Shown here: piece by piece, positions 41,236-49,397 of the stretch
How positions within the stretch are numbered: the first letter of the stretch is position 1
How the letters are laid out: each line of letters begins with the position of its first letter
DNA from: Alistipes sp.
GTDB lineage: Bacteria > Bacteroidota > Bacteroidia > Bacteroidales > Rikenellaceae
Assembly (NCBI GenBank): GCA_017555105.1
Contig: JAFZHB010000015.1
Coordinates: 62,001 to 126,000 of the forward strand
Length of the DNA: 64,000 nt
Direction of reading: 5' to 3'
Translations under genes and position numbers: made by a program
Notes under the pieces: generated by a model
Told to the model about the DNA's origin: nothing
Database searches by the model: none
The model's input: the letters and a program-made list of their open reading frames with translations, nothing else

Positions 41236-42246
41236 ATGATACGCGAGTTTTCCGAAATAAATCTGCTCGACCGCAATAGTTTCCATGTCGAGCAGCGTGC
41301 CGCAAGGCTCATCGAGTTCGACCGTTGGGAGGAGTTGCACACCCTCTTCACCACGCAACGCCCCGAGCGTTGGATGGTACTCTCGGGTGGCAACAACATC
41401 CTCTTCACCCAGGATTACGACGGTCTGATCCTCACCCCCGTAGCCCAAGGCATCGAGCTCCTGCGCAAGGAGGGCGATGAGGTGTTGGTGCGCGTCGAGG
41501 CGGGCGTCGAGTGGGACGACTTGGTAGCCTGGGCCGTAGCGCACGAGCTCTGGGGCATCGAAAATCTCTCGCTCATTCCCGGCAAGGTGGGCGCTGCCCC
41601 CGTACAAAACATCGGTGCGTATGGTTGTGAGGCGAAGGATATGATCGAGCGCGTGCTCGGCTACGACACGGAGCTCTGCACCTACACCGCCCTGACCCGC
41701 GCAGAGTGCGCCTTCGGATACCGCGACAGCATCTTCAAACGCGCCTTGAAGGGGCGTTGGATCATCACCGCCGTGGAGATCCGCCTCTCGCTCCGAGCCA
41801 ATCCGCAACTCGGCTATGGCGATGTGGCCCGCGAGGTTGAAGCTCGTGGCGGCGCAACACTCAAGAACATCCGCGAGGCGATCTCCGACATCCGCCGCTC
41901 GAAGCTCCCCGACACAAATCTGCTGGGCAATGCCGGCAGCTTCTTCAAGAACCCCGTTGTCGAGCGCAGCGTAGCCGAGCAGCTCCTGGCCACCTATCCC
42001 GATATGCCCCACTACCCTGCAGCCGACCCCGACTGCATCAAATTAGCCGCCGGCTGGCTCATCGACCGCGCTGGCTTAAAGGGCACGCGTTGTGGCGCAG
42101 TCGGTGTACACGACCGACAAGCCCTCGTGCTGGTCAACCACGGCGGGGCTACGGGCAGCGAGGTGATCGCCTTTGCTCACCATGTAATCCGCACCGTCAA
42201 GGAGCGTTTCGGCATCGAGATTGAACCCGAAGTAAACATCATCTAA
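41236..42246 (+). CDS. murB: UDP-N-acetylenolpyruvoylglucosamine reductase
   Basis: Reduces UDP-GlcNAc-enolpyruvate to UDP-MurNAc with NADPH and FAD in peptidoglycan synthesis. FAD-binding motifs are SGGNNILF near residue 50 and SLIPGKVGAAPVQNIGAYG near residue 112. The catalytic serine lies in GNAGSFFKNP and the final glutamate in IEPEVNII. The extra segment around YRDSIFK marks type I MurB (336 residues). It begins the murB-tilS-holA run and has no room for a leader between promoter and ATG. Confidence 0.96.
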   Translation: MIREFSEINLLDRNSFHVEQRAARLIEFDRWEELHTLFTTQRPERWMVLSGGNNILFTQDYDGLILTPVAQGIELLRKEGDEVLVRVEAGVEWDDLVAWAVAHELWGIENLSLIPGKVGAAPVQNIGAYGCEAKDMIERVLGYDTELCTYTALTRAECAFGYRDSIFKRALKGRWIITAVEIRLSLRANPQLGYGDVAREVEARGGATLKNIREAISDIRRSKLPDTNLLGNAGSFFKNPVVERSVAEQLLATYPDMPHYPAADPDCIKLAAGWLIDRAGLKGTRCGAVGVHDRQALVLVNHGGATGSEVIAFAHHVIRTVKERFGIEIEPEVNII

Positions 42247-42251
42247 TCGCT

Positions 42252-43595
42252 ATGGCGCTGCTACATCGTTTTCAACAGCATATCACCGAGAATGGACTCT
42301 TCTCGCACGACGATCGCATCCTGCTGACCGTCTCGGGCGGTGTCGATTCGATGGTTATGCTCTCCCTCTTCGCCGCATCGGGCTATCAGGTTGCCGTAGC
42401 ACACTGCAACTTTCAGCTGCGTGGCACCGAGGGCGATGAGGATGAGGCGCTGGTGATCGAGACCGCCGAGCGTCTCGGCATCCCCTGCTACAACCGCCGC
42501 TTCGACACGAAGGGCGAGATGGAGCGCACGGGTGAGTCGATGGAGATGGCTGCGCGCCGTCTGCGCTACGCCTGGTTCGACGAGCTCTGCGCCAGCGAGG
42601 GATACACCGTTATCGCGGTGGCTCACCAGGCCGACGATTCGATCGAGACCTTCTTCATCAATCTCCTGCGTGGCACGGGGCTGCGTGGTCTAACCGGCAT
42701 CACCCAGCAGCGCGACCGCATCGTGCGTCCGTTGCTCTTCGCCACACGCAAGGAGATAGTGGAATATGCCGTAGCCAACCACATCGCCTACCGCGAGGAT
42801 TCGTCGAACCGCTCGACGAAATACCTGCGCAACAAGATCCGCCTAGGTCTGCTGCCGCGCATCCGCGAGATCAACCCGAAATTCACGCCCCTCATGCAGC
42901 GCAATGTGGCGCGCCTGAGCGAGGCACAACACTTCATCACCGCCGCCATCGCCAAGATCCGCCACGAGGCTGTGGAGTCGCACGAAGGAATCGACACGAT
43001 CTACCCCGACCGCATCGGCAGCGAATTCTCACGCAACTTTGTGCTCTACGAGTTGCTGAGTGCCGACTACGGCTTCAAGGGCGATGTAGTCGACGCCCTC
43101 ACCCGCACGCTCGATCGAGGCGAGTCGGGACGACGATTCTATGCCCGCGAGTGGGTAGCCTGCACCGATCGTGGTCGGGTGGTTATCTCGCGCATCGAGC
43201 CCGAGGATGACTGCCTGGTCGAGATCCCGCGCGAGGCGATGCGTGCCTACGCCGGCAACGCGATCCTCTACTTTGAGCACCGCGACATCGGCCTGATTGA
43301 CTCGTTTGGCGTACCACCCCAGCAGGCACAGCTCGATGCTGATCGCCTCGTCTGGCCGCTGCACCTGCGCCGCTGGCGCGAGGGGGATCACTTCATCCCC
43401 TTCGGCATGACCGGCAAGAAGAAGGTGAGCGACTTTTTGATCGACGAGAAGGTCTCCGTGATGGAGAAGCAGCGTCAGTTTGTGCTGCTCTCGGGCGAGG
43501 AGATCGTCTGGGTGGTCGGCCGTCGCATCGACGATCGTTATCGCCTGACCGACGAGACTGAAAATGTACTCTGTATCCACCGCGAAATCGTATAA
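42252..43595 (+). CDS. tilS: tRNA(Ile)-lysidine synthase
   Basis: Adds lysine to C34 of the CAU-anticodon tRNA-Ile so that it reads AUA. The PP-loop SGGVDS is at residues 28-33, and the VAVAHCNFQLRG and AHQADDSIETFFINLLRGTG blocks are typical. The C-terminal domain (HLRRWREGDHFIPFGMTGKK) is the TilS C-terminal fold. It starts 5 bp after murB and ends 2 bp before holA. Length (447) is normal. Confidence 0.96.
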   Translation: MALLHRFQQHITENGLFSHDDRILLTVSGGVDSMVMLSLFAASGYQVAVAHCNFQLRGTEGDEDEALVIETAERLGIPCYNRRFDTKGEMERTGESMEMAARRLRYAWFDELCASEGYTVIAVAHQADDSIETFFINLLRGTGLRGLTGITQQRDRIVRPLLFATRKEIVEYAVANHIAYREDSSNRSTKYLRNKIRLGLLPRIREINPKFTPLMQRNVARLSEAQHFITAAIAKIRHEAVESHEGIDTIYPDRIGSEFSRNFVLYELLSADYGFKGDVVDALTRTLDRGESGRRFYAREWVACTDRGRVVISRIEPEDDCLVEIPREAMRAYAGNAILYFEHRDIGLIDSFGVPPQQAQLDADRLVWPLHLRRWREGDHFIPFGMTGKKKVSDFLIDEKVSVMEKQRQFVLLSGEEIVWVVGRRIDDRYRLTDETENVLCIHREIV

Positions 43596-43597
43596 CC

Positions 43598-44668
43598 ATG
43601 GCCAAGAGCGCTGTTAAATTCCGCGACACAGTAACCGCTTTCGAGCGTCTGAGCAAAGAGATCGCCGCCCGCAAATTTGCGCCGATCTACCTCCTGATGG
43701 GCGAGGAGAGCTACTTCATCGACCGCCTGCAAGAGCAGCTCGCCTCCTCGATCCTCGATGAGGCCGAACGCGCCTTCAACCAAATCACCGTCTACGGCAA
43801 GGATAGCGACGCCGGACAGGTGGTCAACCTCTGTCGTCAGCTCCCGATGATGGGCAACTACCAAGTGGTCATTGTCAAGGAGGCTCAACAGCTCCGTCAG
43901 ATCGAGAAACTCTCCTTCTACACGCAGCAGCCCCAGAGCTCGACCATCCTCATCATCTGCCACAAGGAGAAGGCTCCCGACCGCCGCTCGGCCTTCTACA
44001 AGGGGTGTGTCGCCCATGGCGAGGTCTTCGAGTCGATCACCCCGCGCGACTACGAGATCGCAGCCTGGCTCGAGCAGTTTATCGGTGCACGCGGTTGGCG
44101 CATCGACCGCAAAGCGTTGGCCATGCTCACCGACCACCTCGGCACATCTATATCGAAGATAGCCAACGAGTTGGAGAAACTCTCCGTATCGATGCCCGAG
44201 GGCACGGAGCGCATCACCGATGTCGACATCGAGACCCACATCGGCATCTCAAAAGATTTCAATAACTTTGAGCTCTGCAAGGCCGTAGTCACACGCGACA
44301 TGGGTCGCTCGCTGATGATTGCCGACCACTTCGCGCGCAACCCGAAGGAGAACCCGCTACTGGTGACCATCATGGCACTCTTCGGGCAGTTCCGCGACCT
44401 CTTCACGGTGAACTACCTCTCGTGGCTCACGCGCCACAAAGGGCGTCCCTTCCCCTCGGATCAAGAGTTGATGCGCATCCTGCGCAAGCCGAGCCCCTTC
44501 ATCGTGCAGGAGATCCGCCAGCAAGCCACCCTGTGGCCCAACAAGAAGGTCTTCTCGATCCTGGGTCTGCTACGCGAATACGACGCCAAGAGCAAGGGTC
44601 TCAATGCCGGAGGTGCTCCCGACGGCGAGTTGTTGCGCGAGCTCTTGCTCAAGATCTTCCTGCTCTAA
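43598..44668 (+). CDS. holA: DNA polymerase III subunit delta
   Basis: This 356-residue clamp-loader subunit opens the beta clamp. It shows the HolA pattern: FAPIYLLMGEESYFIDRLQE, then domain II LTDHLGTSISKIANELEKLS and the C-terminal collar domain. There is no Walker motif, as expected for delta. It is co-transcribed with murB and tilS, whose stop lies 2 bp upstream. Confidence 0.92.
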   Translation: MAKSAVKFRDTVTAFERLSKEIAARKFAPIYLLMGEESYFIDRLQEQLASSILDEAERAFNQITVYGKDSDAGQVVNLCRQLPMMGNYQVVIVKEAQQLRQIEKLSFYTQQPQSSTILIICHKEKAPDRRSAFYKGCVAHGEVFESITPRDYEIAAWLEQFIGARGWRIDRKALAMLTDHLGTSISKIANELEKLSVSMPEGTERITDVDIETHIGISKDFNNFELCKAVVTRDMGRSLMIADHFARNPKENPLLVTIMALFGQFRDLFTVNYLSWLTRHKGRPFPSDQELMRILRKPSPFIVQEIRQQATLWPNKKVFSILGLLREYDAKSKGLNAGGAPDGELLRELLLKIFLL

Positions 44669-44680
44669 CTCGTCACACGG

Positions 44681-45397
44681 ATGCAACCCACCCTCTACCA
44701 GATCGTTCACTGTCGCCACAACCGACCGCGATGCCTCGAGGAGCACCTCACCCTGCTCGCGCGGGAGTATCATGCGCTGTGGGGGGTGCGACCGACGCTG
44801 CTCGTGGAGCAGTTTCGCGGACAGCTGACACAGCTGCTGCACCGTGAACGCTACTCCTCGGCCGTCTCCTCCTTTGTGCGGATCGACCTGGATCGTGAGG
44901 GCAACATCGCGTTCACCCCGCTGGGGAGCTCGCTCTACGACGGCTACGCCCTGCGCAGCATCCGCCCCCACGCCTGCACGCTCCCCTACGAAATACCCTT
45001 CGATCGCCCCTACACCTCCGCCGCCGAGGCTGCCTATGCGCTGGCTGAGGAGTGCGCCCGCAGCCAAGGCTTCGAGGCTGCCGTACGCTGCGATCGGGAG
45101 GGTGTGTGCTATGCAGTAGGCGCAGCACAACTCTTTGCCATTGGCGGAGGCGTGCTCTACACGAGCCTTGCGCCCTATTCAGTCGAGGCCAAGATCATCA
45201 CACTCGCCGCCGAGCGTTTGCGTCTGCGCCTTGACATCCACCCCCTGAAACGCGAGGAGCTGCAGCGCTACGAAGAGCTCTTCACGGTCGATCATCGCGG
45301 TATCACCTCACTGGCTCACTGCGACGGCCACCCCTTTATGGCCCTGCGCACGGAGCGCCTGGCCGAGGCGATGGAGCTGTGCATTACCGCTCGATAA
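44681..45397 (+). CDS. Aminotransferase class IV-like protein, catalytic lysine not evident
   Basis: This 238-residue protein resembles the class IV PLP fold (PabC, BCAT). The segment GFEAAVRCDREGVCYAVGAA, then LFAIGGGVLYTS, aligns with the GxDEAlllDxxGxVxEgsxxNlFxv region. The C-terminal ELFTVDHRGITSLAHCDGHP aligns with the family's last strand region. The lysine that binds PLP would be expected near residues 110-118, where the sequence reads IPFDRPYTSAAEAA and has no Lys. It may be inactive, have a shifted lysine or not bind PLP. It follows holA by 12 bp. Its 3' end overlaps that of the convergent DUF6549 gene by 14 bases. Confidence 0.5.
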   Translation: MQPTLYQIVHCRHNRPRCLEEHLTLLAREYHALWGVRPTLLVEQFRGQLTQLLHRERYSSAVSSFVRIDLDREGNIAFTPLGSSLYDGYALRSIRPHACTLPYEIPFDRPYTSAAEAAYALAEECARSQGFEAAVRCDREGVCYAVGAAQLFAIGGGVLYTSLAPYSVEAKIITLAAERLRLRLDIHPLKREELQRYEELFTVDHRGITSLAHCDGHPFMALRTERLAEAMELCITAR

Positions 45398-45983
45398 GGA
45401 GATACTCTGACCAGACAAGCCGTGTGTGCGGATTCGATAACTGCACCTCCTGGCGCACGGCCTTCGTACCCCAACGAATAAAGAGGAAACGACGCGGCAC
45501 GCGATGCAGGATTTGGCGGAGCGTATCGACGCTTCGCAGCGTTGCGGTAATCGTATCTCCCTGAATCTCACCCCGCAAAGTCACCCACGGATCACACCAC
45601 GAAAAGCTGCGCAGCGTGTCGTAGAGGAGCACCGTATCGCGGCGCACGACGAGCGTATCGCGCAGCGCCGTCTGCATCTCCAGACGGCTCTCGGTCACCT
45701 GCTTGGCGACCGCCTCCACTCGGCGCAGACGCACCCCCAGGGAGCGAATCGTAGCGGCATCCTCCCGATGCAAAGCCTCATACTCGCGACAGGTGAAGCG
45801 CAACACCTCCACCGAGGCTCGCGTCGAGTCGAGCTGTCCATGCGCCTGCACAAGGCGTTCGGTGAGTGCTCGGGCATTGGCTTTCAGACGATCATTCTCG
45901 GCCACCGTGCGGCGCAACCAAGCAACCGCTACACCCCCTATCAGCGTGGCCGTCAGGGCATAAATCAACAAGATCCTTTTCAT
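45384..45983 (-). CDS. DUF6549-like protein with N-terminal membrane anchor and coiled coil
   Basis: This 199-residue protein has an N-terminal transmembrane helix (ILLIYALTATLIGGVAVAWL), a coiled coil of about 90 residues with repeated Leu/Val (RLKANARALTERLVQAHGQL), and a beta-rich end (FSWCDPWVTLRGEIQGDTIT). The pattern fits DUF6549, an uncharacterised Bacteroidales family, often considered phage- or tail-related, though no phage genes are near. The start at 45983 follows a perfect -7 box by 20 bases; codons further upstream are not used. It converges on the aminotransferase-like gene with a 14-base overlap. Confidence 0.6.
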   Translation of the reverse strand: MKRILLIYALTATLIGGVAVAWLRRTVAENDRLKANARALTERLVQAHGQLDSTRASVEVLRFTCREYEALHREDAATIRSLGVRLRRVEAVAKQVTESRLEMQTALRDTLVVRRDTVLLYDTLRSFSWCDPWVTLRGEIQGDTITATLRSVDTLRQILHRVPRRFLFIRWGTKAVRQEVQLSNPHTRLVWSEYLLIER

Positions 45984-46003
45984 ACTTTTTTGGCTTTTTT
46001 CCA

Positions 46004-46011
46004 CAAAGATA
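46004..46011 (-). promoter_or_regulatory. -7 box for the DUF6549-like gene
   Basis: Minus strand reads TATCTTTG, 20 bases before the ATG at 45983. Confidence 0.65.
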
Positions 46012-46079
46012 GCCCCCAAAAAAGGGGCGCTGTTTCTAAATTTTAGCAACAAAATTGTGAGGTATTGCGTTTTTATTGT

Positions 46080-46087
46080 TACCTTTG
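46080..46087 (+). promoter_or_regulatory. -7 box for the coaD-lpxD operon, 6 bases from the ATG
   Basis: TACCTTTG ends 6 bases before the coaD ATG, leaving room for at most a 2-3 base leader. Confidence 0.65.
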
Positions 46088-46093
46088 TATCTT

Positions 46094-46564
46094 ATGGAAC
46101 GCACAGCTATCTTCCCGGGATCGTTTGATCCCTTCACGCGCGGCCATGCCGCCATTGTCGAGGAGTCGCTCAAGCTCTTCGATCGTGTGGTTATCGGCAT
46201 TGGTAACAACTCGTCGAAGCGCGGGTTGCTGACAGTCGAGAACCGCAAGCGTCTGATCGACGATGTCTACCGCAACAATCCGCGGGTCGAGGTGCACATC
46301 TACCACGGCCTGACGGGCGAATTTGCCGAGCAGATGGGCGCCGTAGCGATTATTCGCGGTGTGAGAAACACCACCGACTTTGAGTACGAGCGTACGATGG
46401 AGGCAACCAACCATCGCATCTACCCCGAGCTGACGACCGTGATGTTGTTCACCCCCGCCCCCGTGGCCGACATCGCCTCGTCGACCGTACGCGAGGTGCT
46501 CTCGTTTGGTCGCTCGGTCGAAGAGTTCCTGCCCGAGGGGGTTGATATTGCAGATTACTTGTAA
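46094..46564 (+). CDS. coaD: Phosphopantetheine adenylyltransferase
   Basis: Makes dephospho-CoA from 4'-phosphopantetheine and ATP, the fourth step from pantothenate. The nucleotidyltransferase motif GSFDPFTRGH is at residues 9-18, RGVRNTTDFEYE near residue 90, and the ISST-x-VR-type IASSTVREVL near residue 130. The ATG at 46094 gives 156 residues, the normal length; an earlier in-frame start would lie inside the promoter. It is followed by lpxD after 14 bp. Confidence 0.95.
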   Translation: MERTAIFPGSFDPFTRGHAAIVEESLKLFDRVVIGIGNNSSKRGLLTVENRKRLIDDVYRNNPRVEVHIYHGLTGEFAEQMGAVAIIRGVRNTTDFEYERTMEATNHRIYPELTTVMLFTPAPVADIASSTVREVLSFGRSVEEFLPEGVDIADYL

Positions 46565-46578
46565 AAACTTAAGATAAC

Positions 46579-47616
46579 ATGGAATTTACAGCTGAAATGA
46601 TCGCCGGCTTTTTGGGCGGCGAGATCGTAGGTAACCCGCAGGCTGCCGTGCATACGGTCTCCTCGATCGAGGAGGGGAAGAGCGGTTCGTTAGCCTACCT
46701 CACGAACCTGAAATACGAGTCCTTCCTCTACACGACGGGGGCATCGATCGTGCTGGTTGACAAGACCTTCGAGCCGACGCAGGAGGTTGCAACCACGCTG
46801 GTTAAGGTGGAGAATGTGGGCGAGTGCATCGTGCGTCTGATGCAGATGTATGCCGCCTCGAAGCCTCGCCGAAAGGGGATCTCGGAGCGAGCCTCGGTGG
46901 CCGAATCGGCCACGGTCGAGGGCGATTCGTATGTAGGCGACTTTGCCGTCATCGAGCAGGGTGCCAAGATTGGCGCCAACTGCCAGATCTACCCGCAGGT
47001 TTATGTAGGCCCCGGTGTTACGATTGGCGAGGGCACGACGCTCTACGCCGGCGTAAAGATCTACGAGGGTTGCCGCATCGGCAAGAACTGCATCCTGCAC
47101 GCCGGCGCAGTGATCGGCGCTGACGGCTTTGGCTTTATGCCCAACGCCGAGGGTGGCTTCGACAAGATCCCGCAACTGGGTAATGTAATCATCGAGGATG
47201 ATGTGGAGATCGGCGCCAACACCTGCATCGACCGCGCAAAGACCGACTCGACAATCATCCGTCGCGGCGTGAAGCTCGACAACCTGATTCAGATCGGCCA
47301 CAATGTGCAGATCGGCGAGCACACCGTATCGTCGGCACAGACCGGTATTGCCGGCACCTCAAAGGTGGGTAAGAACTGTTTCCTGGCAGGCCAGGTCGGT
47401 ATCGCAGATCATGTCACGATCGGCGACCGCGTGAAGGTAGGCTCGAAGAGCGGCATCGATAAGAATGTGGCCGACGACGAGATCCGCTTCGGCTACCCCG
47501 CACTGCCGGGCATGCAATACCACCGCGCCACGGCCGTCTTCAAGCGTCTGCCCGAGATGGATCGCACGCTGCGCCAATTGGAGAAAGAGATTCAAAACAT
47601 TAAAAACAACGAATAA
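46579..47616 (+). CDS. lpxD: UDP-3-O-(3-hydroxyacyl)glucosamine N-acyltransferase
   Basis: Adds the N-linked 3-hydroxyacyl chain in lipid A synthesis. This 345-residue protein has the N-terminal uridine-binding domain, then a left-handed beta-helix of hexapeptide repeats ([20 protein letters not shown]) and the conserved ADGFGFMPN and [10 protein letters not shown] blocks, the latter carrying the catalytic His. A short C-terminal coil ([12 protein letters not shown]) ends the chain. It is between coaD and a thioredoxin-like lipoprotein gene. Confidence 0.95.
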   Translation: MEFTAEMIAGFLGGEIVGNPQAAVHTVSSIEEGKSGSLAYLTNLKYESFLYTTGASIVLVDKTFEPTQEVATTLVKVENVGECIVRLMQMYAASKPRRKGISERASVAESATVEGDSYVGDFAVIEQGAKIGANCQIYPQVYVGPGVTIGEGTTLYAGVKIYEGCRIGKNCILHAGAVIGADGFGFMPNAEGGFDKIPQLGNVIIEDDVEIGANTCIDRAKTDSTIIRRGVKLDNLIQIGHNVQIGEHTVSSAQTGIAGTSKVGKNCFLAGQVGIADHVTIGDRVKVGSKSGIDKNVADDEIRFGYPALPGMQYHRATAVFKRLPEMDRTLRQLEKEIQNIKNNE

Positions 47617-47622
47617 CTCACT

Positions 47623-48663
47623 ATGAAAAAATTCTTTATCGTTGCGCTGGCTGCGGCCGCGCTGACGGCTTGCGCACAGCAGCCGAAATATGTAATCTCG
47701 GGTCAGGTCGAGGAGGCCGAGGTGATGTACCTGATTCAGGGTGGTAATGTGATCGACTCGGCTGTGGTGAAGGAGGGTCACTTCGTATTCAAGGGTGCCT
47801 ACACCGAGCCGATGATCGCCTATGTAGCCGACAACCAGAACCTGCGCGCCGCCGAGGCAGGCTCGGAGGTGTTGCTGGAGGCTGGCGAGATGACCTTCGC
47901 GAAGAACGATCTGGAGCAGTATGTAGTAACGGGTACGCCCGCCAACGATGCCAACACGCAGCTCAGCGAGTTGCTCGCTACGCTCGTAGCCGAGTACAAC
48001 GAAGCCACGACGGAGCGCCGCATGGAGATCCGCGCGGCCTATGACGCCGCTATGTCGGAGGCTTACGAGGCCAACAAGTCGAACCTGCTGGGCGTGAAGT
48101 TGCTGCGCCAGGAGGCCTACTCGATGTCGGGCAGCGAGCTGCAGGCTGCTGTTGCCGCCATCGCTCCCGAGTTGCAGGAGATGGAGGTTGTGAAGCAGTT
48201 TGCCGAGATGGCAGCCAAGAAGCTCAGCACCGATGTAGGTCAGCCCTACCTCGACTTCGAGCAGCCCGATGCAAACGGCAACCCCGTATCGCTCAAGTCG
48301 ATCATCGAGCAGGAGGGCAACAAGTATGTCTTGGTTGATTTCTGGGCTTCGTGGTGCAGCCCCTGCATGGCAGAGGTGCCGGCACTGAAGGCTGCATACG
48401 ACGCTTACCACAAGAAGGGCTTCGAGATCTTCGGTGTATCGCTCGACAACAAGAAGGAGGCCTGGGAGGGTGCCATCAAGAACAAGAAACTCAACTGGCC
48501 GCATGTAAGCGACCTGAAGGGTTGGCAGAACACGGCCGCCGATCTCTACGGCGTGCGTTCGATCCCCTCGAACTACCTGGTTGACTGCGCTACGGGCACG
48601 ATCGTAGCCACGAACCTGCGTGGCGAGGAGGTGAAGGCAAAGGTTGCCGAGCTGCTGAAGTAG
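47623..48663 (+). CDS. TlpA-like thioredoxin-fold lipoprotein with DUF4369-like N domain
   Basis: This 346-residue protein has a lipoprotein signal (MKKFFIVALAAAALTAC, Cys17). The N-terminal domain (YVISGQVEEAEVMYLIQGG) is the DUF4369-like beta domain common in bacteroidotal periplasmic redox proteins. The C-terminal thioredoxin domain of the AhpC/TSA-TlpA type has the redox motif WCSPC at residues 244-248 and the cis-proline region VRSIPSNYLVD. It should act as a periplasmic disulfide reductase or isomerase; the client is unknown. It is 6 bp after lpxD and ends at a strong terminator. Confidence 0.88.
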   Translation: MKKFFIVALAAAALTACAQQPKYVISGQVEEAEVMYLIQGGNVIDSAVVKEGHFVFKGAYTEPMIAYVADNQNLRAAEAGSEVLLEAGEMTFAKNDLEQYVVTGTPANDANTQLSELLATLVAEYNEATTERRMEIRAAYDAAMSEAYEANKSNLLGVKLLRQEAYSMSGSELQAAVAAIAPELQEMEVVKQFAEMAAKKLSTDVGQPYLDFEQPDANGNPVSLKSIIEQEGNKYVLVDFWASWCSPCMAEVPALKAAYDAYHKKGFEIFGVSLDNKKEAWEGAIKNKKLNWPHVSDLKGWQNTAADLYGVRSIPSNYLVDCATGTIVATNLRGEEVKAKVAELLK

Positions 48664-48672
48664 TTCACCACA

Positions 48673-48713
48673 ACGGGCGCTGACGGAGTCTGCCGTGAGC
48701 GCCCGTTTTTTTT
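48673..48713 (+). terminator. Terminator of the coaD-lpxD operon
   Basis: ACGGGCGCT / AGCGCCCGT stem, 16-base loop, then eight Ts; ruvC begins 11 bp later. Confidence 0.8.
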
Positions 48714-48723
48714 GTATCCGACG

Positions 48724-49329
48724 ATGGAGAAGTTCCGCATCATGGGCATCGACCCCGGCACGAACTACATGGGTTATGGCGTGCTGGAGGTGGAGGGGCG
48801 CACGGTACGCTCGGTTGTGTTGGGAGAAATCGACCTGCACAAGTTGAGCGATCCGTATGCCAAGCTGCGCCATATCTTCGAGCGGGTTGGTTCGCTCATC
48901 GAGCAGTATGATCCGCGCGAGGTGGCTCTCGAGAGCCCCTTCTTCGGCGAGAATGTGCAGTCGATGCTCAAGTTGGGACGCGCGCAGGGGGTAGCCATGG
49001 CCGCTGCACTAAGCCGCGACCGCGCCGTCTTTGAGTATGCGCCCTCACGCATCAAGCAGGCGATTGCCGGCAGCGGATCGGCCACCAAAGAGCAGGTCGC
49101 CGCATTGGTCTGCCGCACACTTACGGTGGAGACCCCACCCAAGCGACTCGATGCCACCGACGGCATGGCCGTAGCGCTCTGCCACCACTACATGACCAGC
49201 AGTCCGCTCTACCGCGCCTTAGGCGAGGAGCGCACGAAGGGGTTGGGTGGCACGAAGAAAGCCGCCAAGGGAGGCTCGAAGAGTTGGGCGAAGTTCCTCT
49301 CGGAGCATCCCGAGCGGGAGATCAAATAG
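48724..49329 (+). CDS. ruvC: Crossover junction endodeoxyribonuclease RuvC
   Basis: Resolves Holliday junctions in homologous recombination. The RNase H-like fold has the acidic residues in GIDPGTNYMG (Asp10), VALESPFF (Glu) and DATDGMAVALCHH (two Asp near residue 143). The ATG at 48724 gives 201 residues, slightly longer than the usual 160-180 because of a basic C-terminal tail (GTKKAAKGGSKSW). An earlier TTG lies in the terminator and is not used. No ruvA or ruvB is adjacent. Confidence 0.94.
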   Translation: MEKFRIMGIDPGTNYMGYGVLEVEGRTVRSVVLGEIDLHKLSDPYAKLRHIFERVGSLIEQYDPREVALESPFFGENVQSMLKLGRAQGVAMAAALSRDRAVFEYAPSRIKQAIAGSGSATKEQVAALVCRTLTVETPPKRLDATDGMAVALCHHYMTSSPLYRALGEERTKGLGGTKKAAKGGSKSWAKFLSEHPEREIK

Positions 49330-49350
49330 TCAGGATAGCACAGAGACAAC

Positions 49351-49376
49351 AAAAGCGACCGGAAAGGGTCGCTTTT
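49351..49376. terminator. Bidirectional terminator between ruvC and recN
   Basis: AAAAGCGACC / GGTCGCTTTT perfect 10-bp stem with a 6-base loop. Confidence 0.85.
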
Positions 49377-49397
49377 ATTATATAGGCAAACGAGTGA

